DNA of 64,000 bases from an uncultured Roseobacter sp. (lineage in GTDB: Bacteria; Pseudomonadota; Alphaproteobacteria; Rhodobacterales; Rhodobacteraceae). Shown here piece by piece: positions 8,805-17,901 of the stretch (positions are counted from its first letter, which is position 1; each line of letters begins with the position of its first letter). Location of the stretch: positions 372,001 through 436,000 of the forward strand of contig NZ_CANLQB010000002.1 in the NCBI RefSeq assembly GCF_947493125.1. The letters are read 5' to 3'. A model generated the notes under the pieces. That model was not told where the DNA came from. It ran no database searches and saw only the letters and a program-made list of their open reading frames with translations. Position numbers and translations under genes: made by a program.

Positions 8805-10148
8805 ATGTCGAGCATTCTTACCAACAACAGCGCAATGGTTGCGCTGCAGACCCTGAAGCAAATCAACATGAATCTGGGCAAAGTTCAGAGCGAAATTTCC
8901 ACCGGTAAGACCGTGGAAAGCGCCAAGGACAATGCCGCCGTTTGGGCAATCTCCAAGGTCATGTCTTCGGACGTGAAAGGCTTTGAAGCGATTTCCGACT
9001 CGCTGGCTCTTGGCCAGGCAACCGTGGGTGTTGCGCTGAATGCTTCCGAAAGCGTGACCGATCTGCTGACTGAAATCAAAGGCAAGATCGTGAACTCGCA
9101 AGAGGAAAATGTTGACCGCGCTAAAATCCAGACCGACATCAAAGCTCTGACCAATCAGATTAGCTCGATTGTTGGTGCTGCCCAGTTCAACGGCCTCAAC
9201 CTGCTGAATGATGATGGCATTGCGCTGGAAGATCAGACGTCGAACATCCTGTCTTCTCTCGATCGCGCCAGCGATGGCACGGTTACTTCGGGCGAAATCA
9301 GCGTTGATCGTGTCAACCTCGGTACGAACAAGGCGTCGTATCTTGAATCTGCTACGACCTTCGCAGCTGGTTCGGCAAACGGTGGTACTGTTGCCGCAAC
9401 ACTTGACGCTTCCGATGGGGCAACTACTGCGATCGAAGTAACCAACACTGGCGCGGCTGGCAACATCACGCAGACTGAAGGCACCGTGTTCGTGCTGCAG
9501 ATCACCGGTACCGACGTGGACTCCAGCAGCTTCACAGCTGCCGATTTCACAACCACAGATGGCGACGATGGCAACACTGCTGATATCGCTTATGTTGCTC
9601 AAGAGGGCGACACTGCTGTCGAGGTTGCAGCGGGATTGAAGGCGGCGTTTGATGTTTGGCGCGTAGAGAACGGCGTTGATGCCGACGACTTCAACGTGCT
9701 CGATGACGGTGATGGTTCGCTGACTGCAACATCTGTCAATGGCATCACAGACGCCACCGACACGATCGCAATCCAAGTGAACGTACGCGACTCTGATTTG
9801 TCGGCAGGCGCCACCACTCGGGCAGGTTCGCTTGCGATGCTTGATGCAATCGACGTCAGCACAAACGAAGGCGCTGAAGAAGCACTGGCGGCCATCGAAG
9901 GTCTGATCCAGACCTCCATCGACACAGCGGCCGCCTTGGGTTCCAGCGGCAGCCGGATCGAGACGCAAGCTGACTTCGTCAGCAAGCTGACCGATAACCT
10001 AACATCGGGTATCGGCGCTCTCGTCGACGCAGACATGGAAGCGGCCTCGGCTAAGCTTCAGGCACTGCAGACACAGCAGCAGCTGGGTGTTCAGGCTCTG
10101 TCGATTGCCAACCAGGCACCGCAGACCATCCTGTCGCTCTTCCGTTAA
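8805..10148 (+). CDS. fliC: Flagellin (filament subunit)
   Basis: This 447-residue flagellin has both conserved ends: ILTNNSAMVALQTLKQIN with SGKTVESAKDNAAVW-type D0/D1 helices at the start, and DADMEAASAKLQALQTQQQL with the terminal ILSLFR at the end. The variable middle (about 170-360) is rich in T, D, A and G and forms the exposed domain. The ATG at 8805 is eight bases from AAAGGA; in-frame starts at 8781 (GTG) and 8799 have poor spacing. The codons used are those of a highly expressed gene. It leads a flaF-flbT operon, the arrangement typical of alphaproteobacteria, and ends at a strong hairpin. Confidence 0.97.
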   Translation: MSSILTNNSAMVALQTLKQINMNLGKVQSEISTGKTVESAKDNAAVWAISKVMSSDVKGFEAISDSLALGQATVGVALNASESVTDLLTEIKGKIVNSQEENVDRAKIQTDIKALTNQISSIVGAAQFNGLNLLNDDGIALEDQTSNILSSLDRASDGTVTSGEISVDRVNLGTNKASYLESATTFAAGSANGGTVAATLDASDGATTAIEVTNTGAAGNITQTEGTVFVLQITGTDVDSSSFTAADFTTTDGDDGNTADIAYVAQEGDTAVEVAAGLKAAFDVWRVENGVDADDFNVLDDGDGSLTATSVNGITDATDTIAIQVNVRDSDLSAGATTRAGSLAMLDAIDVSTNEGAEEALAAIEGLIQTSIDTAAALGSSGSRIETQADFVSKLTDNLTSGIGALVDADMEAASAKLQALQTQQQLGVQALSIANQAPQTILSLFR

Positions 10149-10157
10149 GCGATACTT

Positions 10158-10183
10158 CAGGGGCGCGGTTTTTCGCGCCCCTG
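10158..10183 (+). terminator. Strong hairpin after flagellin
   Basis: CAGGGGCGCG pairs perfectly with CGCGCCCCTG around a GTTTTT loop. There is no T tract after the stem, so it may work as a partial terminator or 3' stabiliser, letting flagellin mRNA exceed that of flaF and flbT, which start 35 bases later without an obvious promoter of their own. Confidence 0.75.
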
Positions 10184-10217
10184 ATCCCAGTTTCCAGTTT
10201 TTGACAAAGGTTGCATC

Positions 10218-10589
10218 GTGAACGCATACGCACAGGCCCAGAGCGCATACGCGCCCGCCGCGGCCCCGACCAGAACGGCACGCAGTGCAGAATATGAAGT
10301 CATCGCGCGAATCTCTCATCGTTTGAAGAAGGCGATAAAGAACGATGATTTTCCCGCGCTTGCGGAAGCGTTGTACGAGAACAATAAGCTTTGGACAGCA
10401 CTCGCCATCGACGTTGCAGATGAGAACAACCTTCTTCCTGATGAGTTGCGGGCGCGGATCATCTACCTCGCCGATTTCACGCGAATTCACACCCAGAAGG
10501 TTTTGCGCAAACAGGATTCGGCCATTCCGCTTCTTGAAATCAATGCGCTCATTCTGGGCGGCCTGAAACAAGAAGGAGAGATGAAATGA
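10218..10589 (+). CDS. flaF: Flagellar biosynthesis regulator FlaF
   Basis: The 123-residue protein matches FlaF: an N-terminal NAYAQAQSAYAP, then RTARSAEYEVIARISHRLKKA and LWTALAIDVADENNLLPDELRARI. It starts at GTG 10218. FlaF is found in alphaproteobacteria and promotes flagellin synthesis or secretion, opposing FlbT. It overlaps flbT by four bases (ATGA), so the two are translationally coupled. Confidence 0.93.
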   Translation: MNAYAQAQSAYAPAAAPTRTARSAEYEVIARISHRLKKAIKNDDFPALAEALYENNKLWTALAIDVADENNLLPDELRARIIYLADFTRIHTQKVLRKQDSAIPLLEINALILGGLKQEGEMK

Positions 10590-10990
10590 GCGGTCTCGTC
10601 CTAAAGTTGAGCCCGAAGGAGCGCGTCTTGATCAACGGTGTCGTCATCGAAAACGGTGACCGTCGTAGCAGACTTGCGATCATGACGCCTGGTGCGAATA
10701 TCCTGAGACTCCGTGATGCAATTCATCCTGAAGACGCCAAGACGCCGGTGAGACGCGCATGCTTTGCGATGCAGCTCGTGTTGTCGGGCGACAAAAGCCC
10801 GGAAGAGTCCCATCTACCGCTGCTGCGTCAGATCGAAGAGTTGAGCCAGGTGTTTACGGATGCTGACAGTCGCAACGTCCTGGCGGAAGCGACACGTGGT
10901 ATTGTCGAGAAGCAGCATTATCGGTCACTGAAGGCCCTGCGCGCTCTGCTGCCGCGGGAAGAACGGCTTTTGGCGGCGAGGGTGAACTAG
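10586..10990 (+). CDS. flbT: Flagellin mRNA regulator FlbT
   Basis: The 134-residue protein shows the FlbT pattern: LVLKLSPKERVLINGVVIENGDRR at the N-terminus and a helical second half ending in ALRALLPREERLLAARV. FlbT is a post-transcriptional regulator that, in Caulobacter, destabilises flagellin mRNA through its 5' leader. It is coupled to flaF upstream, and its stop shares a base with the GTG of the DUF1217 gene. Confidence 0.93.
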   Translation: MSGLVLKLSPKERVLINGVVIENGDRRSRLAIMTPGANILRLRDAIHPEDAKTPVRRACFAMQLVLSGDKSPEESHLPLLRQIEELSQVFTDADSRNVLAEATRGIVEKQHYRSLKALRALLPREERLLAARVN

Positions 10991-12288
10991 TGTTTACGCC
11001 AGTTATTCCATCATCCGGTCTGACCGGGTGGCGGTTCCTGCAGAGGACCTACGATAGCCAATTGGAAAACTTCTCCAATTCGGCACAAATCGTGCGCAAT
11101 ACAGAATACTTCCGCGAAAATATAAGCAAGGTAACTTCGGCCGAGGACCTAACGTCCGATCGTCGCCTTCTGGAGGTCGCGCTCGGTGCCTTCGGCCTTC
11201 AAGACGACATCAATAACCGCTTCTTTATAAAGAAAATTTTAGAAGAAGGCACAACTGCAGACGATTCTCTTGCCAATCGTTTCTCGGACAATCGATACAA
11301 GGAATTTTCTGCTGCTTTTGGCCTAGGTCCAGGTGAAGATAGACAAACTGCAACCATTGGATTTGCGGATGACATGGTTTTGCGATTTCGGGCAAATAGC
11401 TTCGAAGTTTCCGCAGGTCAGCAAGACGAATCCATGCGGATTGCGCTATATGCTCAAAGGGTTTTGGGTGCTCTGGCCAGTCCTCCGCAAAAGTCGCAAG
11501 ATCGGTTGGACGCTGAAGCTGTCGCGCGCGCCGTTGCTGACTTTGCATCATCTGCGTCCGATGATATCGAGTACTTCGAGCAGAATATCGGCCAGATCGC
11601 GACACCGGAAGAACTGTTGAATGACCAGAGACTGTTGAAGGTCGCATTGGGTGCCTTTGGTCTTCAGGATGACTATGAGGCCATTGTCGAATTCGAGCCG
11701 AATGATGAGGTTTCCGTCAGCCCCGAATGGGTGAAAATCAAGGAAGTGCTTGAGGAAGGAAGCATCTCGGTGGTCGCACGGGCGAACGAACTCGAAAATC
11801 CGGCATATGCTGATTTGTCCCGTGCCTTTGGGTTTGGTATTGCCGAAGACTTTCAAGCCAATGACTTTGACTTTTCCGATGGCATAACAGACCTTTATAT
11901 CGCGCGAAGCTTCGGGATGCCCGATGGCTTGGAGTTCGATCAACCGGTTATCGTAACAAATGGACGGTTCGAGCTTGAGCCCTTTCGGGCCGATGATATG
12001 TCGAATGATGCGAAGTGGTTTACTCTGATGGGGGAGCCTCCATTGCGCAGCTTATTCGAAACAGCCCTAAATCTGCCACGTGAGTTTGGTCAGATAGATA
12101 TCGAGCAGCAGCTCACCGTGTTTAAGGAACGTGCACGCGCCATATTCGGTAGCGATGAGGTGAACCAGTTTTCGGACCCCGAGAAGTTAGATCAGCTGAT
12201 CACCCAGTACGTCGTTCGTTCGCAGATTTCATCTTTCAATAACGGTGCATCTTCTGCGGCTATCGCGCTTTCTTTGCTTCAATCCTGA
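10990..12288 (+). CDS. DUF1217-family protein with an internal duplication
   Basis: The 432-residue protein has no signal peptide and belongs to a family (DUF1217) found beside flagellar genes of Rhodobacterales and rhizobia. Two related units are visible: residues 36-110 and 190-283 each have EYF-x-NI, then RLLxVALGAFGLQDD, then VLEEG or ILEEG, then AF-GLG/GFG. A C-terminal helical segment follows (about 350-432). The start is GTG overlapping the flbT stop, and the gene ends the flagellin operon. The function is unknown. Its place among structural genes suggests a flagellar or export-related role, but nothing in it indicates catalysis. Confidence 0.7.
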   Translation: MFTPVIPSSGLTGWRFLQRTYDSQLENFSNSAQIVRNTEYFRENISKVTSAEDLTSDRRLLEVALGAFGLQDDINNRFFIKKILEEGTTADDSLANRFSDNRYKEFSAAFGLGPGEDRQTATIGFADDMVLRFRANSFEVSAGQQDESMRIALYAQRVLGALASPPQKSQDRLDAEAVARAVADFASSASDDIEYFEQNIGQIATPEELLNDQRLLKVALGAFGLQDDYEAIVEFEPNDEVSVSPEWVKIKEVLEEGSISVVARANELENPAYADLSRAFGFGIAEDFQANDFDFSDGITDLYIARSFGMPDGLEFDQPVIVTNGRFELEPFRADDMSNDAKWFTLMGEPPLRSLFETALNLPREFGQIDIEQQLTVFKERARAIFGSDEVNQFSDPEKLDQLITQYVVRSQISSFNNGASSAAIALSLLQS

Positions 12289-12296
12289 TCGCGGAT

Positions 12297-13673
12297 CTAG
12301 GCGGCAGATGTTGGGCGAATCGGTTTTCCGTTTCTCGCCCCGGCATTGCCCGTGCGTACACGCCGGAGGATCAGCTCAAGCTGTGTGAAACTGTTGTCGA
12401 CACCTTGTTTCTCGACCTTCGCCAAAAATCCATCCAATTCGGTCCATATTTGGACAGCGGCATCCAATTCAGGATCACTCCCAGCCGAGTAAAGGCCTGC
12501 GCGGACCATCATCGCATTGCGATCATAGATCGACAGAAGATTTCGGGCTTGTGTGATAAGGGCGTTTTGAGGTTCGCTTGCTGCCGCCGGCAGACTTCTG
12601 GACACGGAACGCAAAACATCGATTGCGGGATATCTTCCACGTTCGGCGATCTCTCTGTCTAAAACTATGTGGCCGTCCAGAACACCGCGAAGAATGTCGG
12701 CAATTGGCTCATCCATATCAGACCCAGCGACAAGAACGCTGAAAACGCCAGTGATGTCGCCTTGTTGGTTTTGGCCAGGTCCAGCGCGTTCGCAAAGCGA
12801 CATGATCAGATGGGCTGTCGACGGTGGGAAGCCGCGCAAAACCGGCGACTCTCCCGCTGCAACAGCGACTTCGCGATGCGCTTCTGCAAAACGCGTAATA
12901 GAATCTGACAGCAGCAGAACAGATTTGCCTTGATCGCGAAAGTGCTCGGCGACCGACATCGCTGCCCAAGCACAACGCCGCCGGATCAAAGGAGATTGAT
13001 CCGATGTTGCACAGATAATAACTGCTCGCTTCAGTCCGTCTTTCCCCAGTACATCTTCAATGAATTGGCGCAGTTCACGACCACGCTCTCCAATCAGGGC
13101 TATGACGACAACATCTGCGGTCATGTTTTGGGCGAGATGGCCAAGAAGGCTGGACTTGCCCACGCCCGAACCAGCGAACAGGCCGATGCGCTGCCCGCGT
13201 ACGATCGGTAACATCGTGTTGAGCCCCGCCATGCCTGTATTCAGCCGTTCGCCAAGCCCACGGCGTGCTCCCGGATCTGGAGGCGCCTGGCGCAACGGTC
13301 GTGCCGCAGCACCTCTCAGGAGCGGCTTGCCATCGATCGGATTGCCAAAGGGATCGATGATCCGACCGATCCAAGCGTTTGATGGCGCAATACCACGAGA
13401 TTCAAGAAGTGCTGCTCTGTCCCGCAAGGCGACACCATCGGGAGCCTGATCTGGCAACAGAACCAAGGTATCGCCTTTCAATTGCAGAACTTCTCCGGAA
13501 AGCGGTTCTCCTTGGCGATATACCACGATAAGGTCTCCGATCCTCGCTTTCCCGGAAAGCCCAGAGACATGTATCACTCCGCCTTCGACACGTAGCACTC
13601 GTCCAATCGCCCGGACTGGGTTCAGTTCAGTGATCTGGGCGGTCAACCCGTCGAAAGAAATTGGCTGATTCAT
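12297..13673 (-). CDS. fliI: Flagellum-specific export ATPase FliI
   Basis: The 458-residue protein is related to the F1 beta subunit. It has a beta-barrel N-terminus, Walker A GSGVGKS near 168-174, the LIGERGRELRQFIED segment, Walker B VLLLSDSITR near 250 and the family's GFPPSTAHL-type segment. The ATG at 13673 gives the usual FliI length; an in-frame start eight codons upstream lacks support. FliI with FliH unloads export substrates at the FlhA/FlhB gate. It stands alone on the minus strand between two plus-strand operons, convergent with the DUF1217 gene and divergent from flgB. Confidence 0.95.
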   Translation of the reverse strand: MNQPISFDGLTAQITELNPVRAIGRVLRVEGGVIHVSGLSGKARIGDLIVVYRQGEPLSGEVLQLKGDTLVLLPDQAPDGVALRDRAALLESRGIAPSNAWIGRIIDPFGNPIDGKPLLRGAAARPLRQAPPDPGARRGLGERLNTGMAGLNTMLPIVRGQRIGLFAGSGVGKSSLLGHLAQNMTADVVVIALIGERGRELRQFIEDVLGKDGLKRAVIICATSDQSPLIRRRCAWAAMSVAEHFRDQGKSVLLLSDSITRFAEAHREVAVAAGESPVLRGFPPSTAHLIMSLCERAGPGQNQQGDITGVFSVLVAGSDMDEPIADILRGVLDGHIVLDREIAERGRYPAIDVLRSVSRSLPAAASEPQNALITQARNLLSIYDRNAMMVRAGLYSAGSDPELDAAVQIWTELDGFLAKVEKQGVDNSFTQLELILRRVRTGNAGARNGKPIRPTSAA

Positions 13674-13754
13674 GGCAACCCTTCGGTCTTTGCACACTCT
13701 TTCTAAAGGAATCAGAGTTAAGCCTTGATGAAATCGTTCGAGGGAGAAGCCCGG

Positions 13755-14150
13755 ATGTTCAAAAACTTAGAAGTCTTTAAGATTTCACACGCCATGGCCG
13801 TTCATGCTGGCCAGAAACAGGCCGTTGCGGCGCAAAACGTCGCCAACTCCGATACACCCGAATACAAGGCGCGGGATGTCGCTCCTTTTGCAGATTCTTA
13901 TCGTACTCATGTCTCTATGGGAGACAGCGTTGGCCAGCGTGCGACGCGTGACCGCCATCTACATGGTGTGTCCGACGGGCATATGGCTGAGCCGACAATA
14001 GACGAAGATGCAATTGCATCGCCAAACGGAAACACCGTTTCGCTCGAAGGTGAAATGCTGAAATCGCTCGATGCAAAGCGACAGCATGATCGCGCCGTAG
14101 CAATCTACAAGTCATCGCTCGGCATTCTGCGCGCAACACTCAGCCGCTAG
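13755..14150 (+). CDS. flgB: Flagellar proximal rod protein FlgB
   Basis: The 131-residue protein contains the rod-protein motif AAQNVANSDTPEYKARDV near residue 25-45 and a C-terminal helix that would complete the rod packing. The ATG at 13755 (MFKNLEVF) is chosen because AGGGAG lies eight bases upstream; the frame is open to 13725. It opens a nine-gene rod and basal-body operon running to the second fliL. Confidence 0.93.
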   Translation: MFKNLEVFKISHAMAVHAGQKQAVAAQNVANSDTPEYKARDVAPFADSYRTHVSMGDSVGQRATRDRHLHGVSDGHMAEPTIDEDAIASPNGNTVSLEGEMLKSLDAKRQHDRAVAIYKSSLGILRATLSR

Positions 14151-14167
14151 TAAGAGGAGAACGTATC

Positions 14168-14560
14168 ATGAACGACTTTTCCAAAGCACTCAGTGTGACA
14201 TCAAGTGGCTTGAAAGCGCAGGCAACACGGTTGCGCCATCTCGCCGAGAACATATCGAATGCAGATACACCTGGCTACCGTCGCAAACTGGTGCCATTCG
14301 AAACGGCGTTCAACGCCGGGAATGGTGTGTCGATGGTGGAGACCGGTCGCGTCCAACTGGACCGCTCCACGCTTGAACGAGTCTATGATCCATCGCACCC
14401 CATGGCGGATGAGACAGGATACTTCGACAGCTCGAATGTGGATCTCATGATCGAGCTCGCTGACGCGAGAGAAGCACAGAGAAGCTACGAAGCAAACCTA
14501 AAAGTTTTTGAACAAACGCGCAAAATGTCCAGCGGTTTAATGGACATTTTGCGGAACTAG
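14168..14560 (+). CDS. flgC: Flagellar proximal rod protein FlgC
   Basis: The 130-residue protein shows the rod signature RLRHLAENISNADTPGYRRK and the C-terminal segment DLMIELADAREAQRSYEANL typical of FlgC. It follows flgB by 17 bases with AAGAGGAGAA upstream of the ATG. It polymerises in the rod between FlgB and FlgF. Confidence 0.95.
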   Translation: MNDFSKALSVTSSGLKAQATRLRHLAENISNADTPGYRRKLVPFETAFNAGNGVSMVETGRVQLDRSTLERVYDPSHPMADETGYFDSSNVDLMIELADAREAQRSYEANLKVFEQTRKMSSGLMDILRN

Positions 14561-14609
14561 AGCGAACCGATTCAGTCAACATAACGATGCGACTTGAAGG
14601 AGATCCAGA

Positions 14610-14936
14610 ATGGATATGAAAGCAGTCTCAGCAATTCAACGCTTTACTGACGCACGATCATCTTCGGCGATACAAAGCTACGCTCAGGCGCGGCCAGCAA
14701 CAGAGCCGACGCCAGAAGAACCAACAATGGTAGAAGCGGTGAGCAAAGTCGCTGTTGATTTTGCCCAAACCCTTGCGGAGAGCGAGGAGACCGCAAAAGC
14801 ATCTATGATCGGCGATGCCGACCCGCATGCTTTGGTTCAGGCGTTGGCTCAAACCGAATTGGCTGTCGAAGCCGCTGTTTCGGTACGAAACAAGGTGGTG
14901 GAAGCCTATCAGGAAATCCTACGTATGCCGGTTTGA
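14610..14936 (+). CDS. fliE: Flagellar hook-basal body protein FliE
   Basis: The 108-residue protein ends in the FliE pattern DPHALVQALAQTELAVEAAV with VRNKVVEAYQEILRMPV. FliE joins the MS ring and export gate to the rod. AAGGAG lies upstream of the ATG, and the stop is followed directly by the fliQ ATG. Confidence 0.92.
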   Translation: MDMKAVSAIQRFTDARSSSAIQSYAQARPATEPTPEEPTMVEAVSKVAVDFAQTLAESEETAKASMIGDADPHALVQALAQTELAVEAAVSVRNKVVEAYQEILRMPV

Positions 14937-14937
14937 T

Positions 14938-15207
14938 ATGTTAGATGAAGTCCTCTTCTTCGACACCTTGCGACAAGGCCTGTGGATTTCGGTGATCATA
15001 TCGCTCCCGATTCTTACGGCAGCGTTGATCACCGGCGTCTCGATCGGGCTCGTGCAGGCGTTGACCTCCATCCAGGAGATGACACTGACCTTCGTCCCGA
15101 AACTCGCGGCAATCGTCATCGTCTTCTGGATCTCGATGGGCTTCATGACACAAACGCTTGTTGCATTCTTCCAGAACCGCATCGTCCCGCTGATTATCGG
15201 AGGTTGA
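14938..15207 (+). CDS. fliQ: Flagellar export gate protein FliQ
   Basis: The 89-residue protein has two transmembrane helices separated by a short loop: VIISLPILTAALITGVSIGL, then LTSIQEMTLTFVPK and LAAIVIVFWISMGF. The ATG at 14938 gives the normal 89-residue length. FliQ assembles with FliP and FliR in the core of the export gate. In many bacteria fliQ is next to fliP and fliR; here fliP is 16 kb away, an arrangement seen in alphaproteobacteria. Confidence 0.95.
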   Translation: MLDEVLFFDTLRQGLWISVIISLPILTAALITGVSIGLVQALTSIQEMTLTFVPKLAAIVIVFWISMGFMTQTLVAFFQNRIVPLIIGG

Positions 15208-15208
15208 A

Positions 15209-15922
15209 ATGGAAAACGCTGGTTACACGACACTGACCCGCCAGTCGGGTTTGATGCGAGAAATGCGCATTGTTGCCAACAACATAGCGAATGCCGCAAC
15301 AAGCGGATATCGTCAAGAAGGCATGGTGTTTTCGGAATATGTCATGTCGGTGGACGGTGCATCCAGCCTATCGATGGGACAGGGCAATGTACGTAATACC
15401 TCGTTCGAGCAAGGGACACTCACTCAGACCGGTGGGACGTTTGACTTCGCGATTGAGGGTGATGGATTCTTTCTCATTGAAACGCCAGCCGGAGAAAGAC
15501 TTTCGCGCTCCGGCGCCTTTTCACCAAACGCTCAGGGCGACCTGGTCAACATGGATGGCTACCGTGTTTTGGACGCTGGAGGTGCACCAGTTTTTGTCCC
15601 GCCCGGTGCGGCCGATATCGCTGTGTCGGCAGATGGAACAATTTCGAGTGACGGCAACCCGATCGGGCAGATTGGCGTCGTTCAGCCTCTCAATCCCCGC
15701 GAGATGATCCGCGAAGACGGCGTAATGTTTCGCGCAGATGATGGCTATGAGCCTGCGGAAGGCGCCCGCGTGCTCCAGCGTTTTGTTGAGAATTCCAATG
15801 TGAATTCAATTCTTCAGATCACCCGCATGATCGAAGTTCAGCGTGCCTACGAGTTGGGCGCGAGTTTCCTTGAAGCAGAAGACGAGCGTGTGCGCCAAGC
15901 GCTTCGCACGATGTCCCAGTAA
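15209..15922 (+). CDS. flgF: Flagellar rod protein FlgF
   Basis: The 237-residue protein has the rod/hook N-terminus REMRIVANNIANAATSGYRQ, a central FlgF/FlgG D1 beta region (EGDGFFLIETPAGERLSRSG) and the C-terminal helix SNVNSILQITRMIEVQRAYE. Its length and position before flgG support FlgF rather than FlgG. GGAGG precedes the ATG. Confidence 0.93.
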   Translation: MENAGYTTLTRQSGLMREMRIVANNIANAATSGYRQEGMVFSEYVMSVDGASSLSMGQGNVRNTSFEQGTLTQTGGTFDFAIEGDGFFLIETPAGERLSRSGAFSPNAQGDLVNMDGYRVLDAGGAPVFVPPGAADIAVSADGTISSDGNPIGQIGVVQPLNPREMIREDGVMFRADDGYEPAEGARVLQRFVENSNVNSILQITRMIEVQRAYELGASFLEAEDERVRQALRTMSQ

Positions 15923-15946
15923 TTCGAAGTATTTAGGAGAGACAGT

Positions 15947-16732
15947 ATGCGTGCCCTAAAGATTGCAGCGACCGGCATGAGCGCACAACAGATGCGCGTG
16001 GAAACCATTTCGAACAACCTTTCCAACATGAGCACGACTGGCTACAACGCCCGCCGTGCAGAATTTGCGGATCTTCACTATCAGCAGATGACGCGACCGG
16101 GAACGATCAGTGCAACGGACGGAACCGTGATGCCGACCGGTGTGCAACTCGGGCTTGGTGTTCGTCCTGCAGCCGTCTCGGTGCAACTGCAGCAAGGCTC
16201 ATTGAGCCAGACCGGCGGTGATCTGGACCTCGCGATTGAAGGTAAAGGTTATCTCGAAATCACGCTTCCATCAGGCCTGAGCGCTTACACCCGCGATGGC
16301 GGTCTCAAGCGGACCGGAGAGGGACTGATCGTTACGTCTGACGGCTTTCCTGTAGAGCCGCAGATCGTCATCCCAGACGACGCGAGAAGTATTTCGATCA
16401 ATGCTGCCGGCGAGGTCTATGCCTATTTTGCCGACGCCCCAGATGCGCAGCTGCTCGGTCAGTTCAATATGGTCGGTTTTACCAACGCGAAGGGTCTTGA
16501 AGCACTTGGTGGCAATCTCTTTGGAGAGACCGAAGCCTCGGGCCCGCCTTTGATCTCGACGCCTGGTGAAGACGGTCTCGGAACCGTACGCCAAGGCTAT
16601 CTGGAAGACAGCTCCGTTGACGCCGTACGCGAAATCACAGAGCTGATCGAAGCGCAGCGCGGATATGAGATGAACGCCAAGGTGATCTCCGCTGCCGACC
16701 AGATGATGGGGGCGACGACGCAAATCCGATGA
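15947..16732 (+). CDS. flgG: Flagellar distal rod protein FlgG
   Basis: The 261-residue protein has the usual FlgG length, the motif VETISNNLSNMSTTGYNARR, the GTISATDGTVMPTGVQLG segment characteristic of the distal rod protein, and a C-terminus with VDAVREITELIEAQRGYEMN. It overlaps flgA by four bases. AGGAGA stands upstream of the start. Confidence 0.96.
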   Translation: MRALKIAATGMSAQQMRVETISNNLSNMSTTGYNARRAEFADLHYQQMTRPGTISATDGTVMPTGVQLGLGVRPAAVSVQLQQGSLSQTGGDLDLAIEGKGYLEITLPSGLSAYTRDGGLKRTGEGLIVTSDGFPVEPQIVIPDDARSISINAAGEVYAYFADAPDAQLLGQFNMVGFTNAKGLEALGGNLFGETEASGPPLISTPGEDGLGTVRQGYLEDSSVDAVREITELIEAQRGYEMNAKVISAADQMMGATTQIR

Positions 16733-17151
16733 CCAAAGCCTTTAGCTTTTTCCTTCTTTTGAGCATGACGGCGGCGGCTTGGTCTGACGTAGTGGTGCCG
16801 ACCCGCACCATTCGAGCGAATGCGATCATCACGGATATCGACGTGGGCCTCACTGCTGGCGATATCGCCAACGGGTTTGATCGCGTTGGTGATGTTATAG
16901 GGCAGGAAGCACGTACAACGCTCTACGCCGGTCGGCCGATCCGCGTTGATGAGATTGGGCCCCCTGCGCTCGTTACACGCAATCAGATCGTCTCCCTCAA
17001 ATTCCAGTCGGCAGGTCTCGTGATTATGACGGAAGGACGCTCATTGGAACGCGGAGGTGTGGGCGACAGAGTCAGGATAATGAACCTGTCGTCACGGGCG
17101 ACGTTGTTCGGACAAATCCAGCCTGATGGCTCGGTTGAAGTAAAGAAATAG
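16729..17151 (+). CDS. flgA: Flagellar P-ring assembly chaperone FlgA
   Basis: The 140-residue protein has a signal peptide (residues 1-19, ending near AAAWS) and then a SAF domain with VPTRTIRANAIITDIDV, ending in the classic tail RVRIMNLSSRATLFGQIQPDG. It is shorter than enterobacterial FlgA because the N-terminal domain is missing, as is common in alphaproteobacteria. It acts in the periplasm to help the P-ring protein FlgI polymerise; flgI is not in the window. Confidence 0.93.
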   Translation: MTKAFSFFLLLSMTAAAWSDVVVPTRTIRANAIITDIDVGLTAGDIANGFDRVGDVIGQEARTTLYAGRPIRVDEIGPPALVTRNQIVSLKFQSAGLVIMTEGRSLERGGVGDRVRIMNLSSRATLFGQIQPDGSVEVKK

Positions 17152-17159
17152 AGGTACTT

Positions 17160-17891
17160 ATGCTGTTGCGAAACTGTACGACCGTTGCTGGGATTCTGCT
17201 TATTGCCGCTTGCGGTCGCATGGATCATCTGGGCAAGCCACCGTCTTTTTCCTCACCCAGAGCTACGAGTGAGCATAACGCGATGATGTCTCCAGGTCTT
17301 CCGCTTCGCACAGATGCGCAAGGACCGACGGAACGGGCGTCGCTTTGGTCAGGCGCGAGACAGTCTCTTCTGGGAGATCGCCGCGCAGTGCAGCAGGGCG
17401 ACATCCTGACCGTGGTAATCGAAATCGATGAGGAAGCGGAGATTTCGAACGCGACCGATCGGTCGCGCTCGGGTTCCGAAAGCCTGGGTATTCCTGGCTT
17501 GTTTGGTTTGCCGCAGCGTATAGATGAACGCCTACCCGAAGGTGCATCGACCGCCGAAGCTGTTTCAATCAATTCAAGCAGCAGCTCATCCGGCGACGGT
17601 TCCGTTCGGCGCAATGAAAAACTGACACTCCGTGTCGCGGCTACGGTCGTCGATGTCCTTCCGAATGGTGTACTGTCCATTTCTGGTAGCCAGGAACTCC
17701 GCGTCAATTTTGAGATGCGGGAGCTCTTGGTGACAGGTTATGTCCGCCCGGAGGATATCTCCCGGCAGAATGAAATCACCTATGACAAGATCGCCACTGC
17801 GCGTGTGTCTTATGGCGGACGGGGTCAGATTTCAGACGTGCAGCAGCCCCGCATCGGTCAACAAGTCCTCGATTCCGTTTTACCTTTTTGA
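17160..17891 (+). CDS. flgH: Flagellar L-ring lipoprotein FlgH
   Basis: The 243-residue protein has a lipobox (LLIAAC, lipidated C18) and the FlgH segments SLWSGARQSLLGDRRAVQQG, DILTVVIEIDEEA and a C-terminal GGRGQISDVQQPRIGQQVLD. It forms the outer-membrane L ring, so the organism is Gram-negative with a complete basal body. It directly precedes a second fliL gene. Confidence 0.96.
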   Translation: MLLRNCTTVAGILLIAACGRMDHLGKPPSFSSPRATSEHNAMMSPGLPLRTDAQGPTERASLWSGARQSLLGDRRAVQQGDILTVVIEIDEEAEISNATDRSRSGSESLGIPGLFGLPQRIDERLPEGASTAEAVSINSSSSSSGDGSVRRNEKLTLRVAATVVDVLPNGVLSISGSQELRVNFEMRELLVTGYVRPEDISRQNEITYDKIATARVSYGGRGQISDVQQPRIGQQVLDSVLPF

Positions 17892-17901
17892 GGAGTTTGA
17901 G

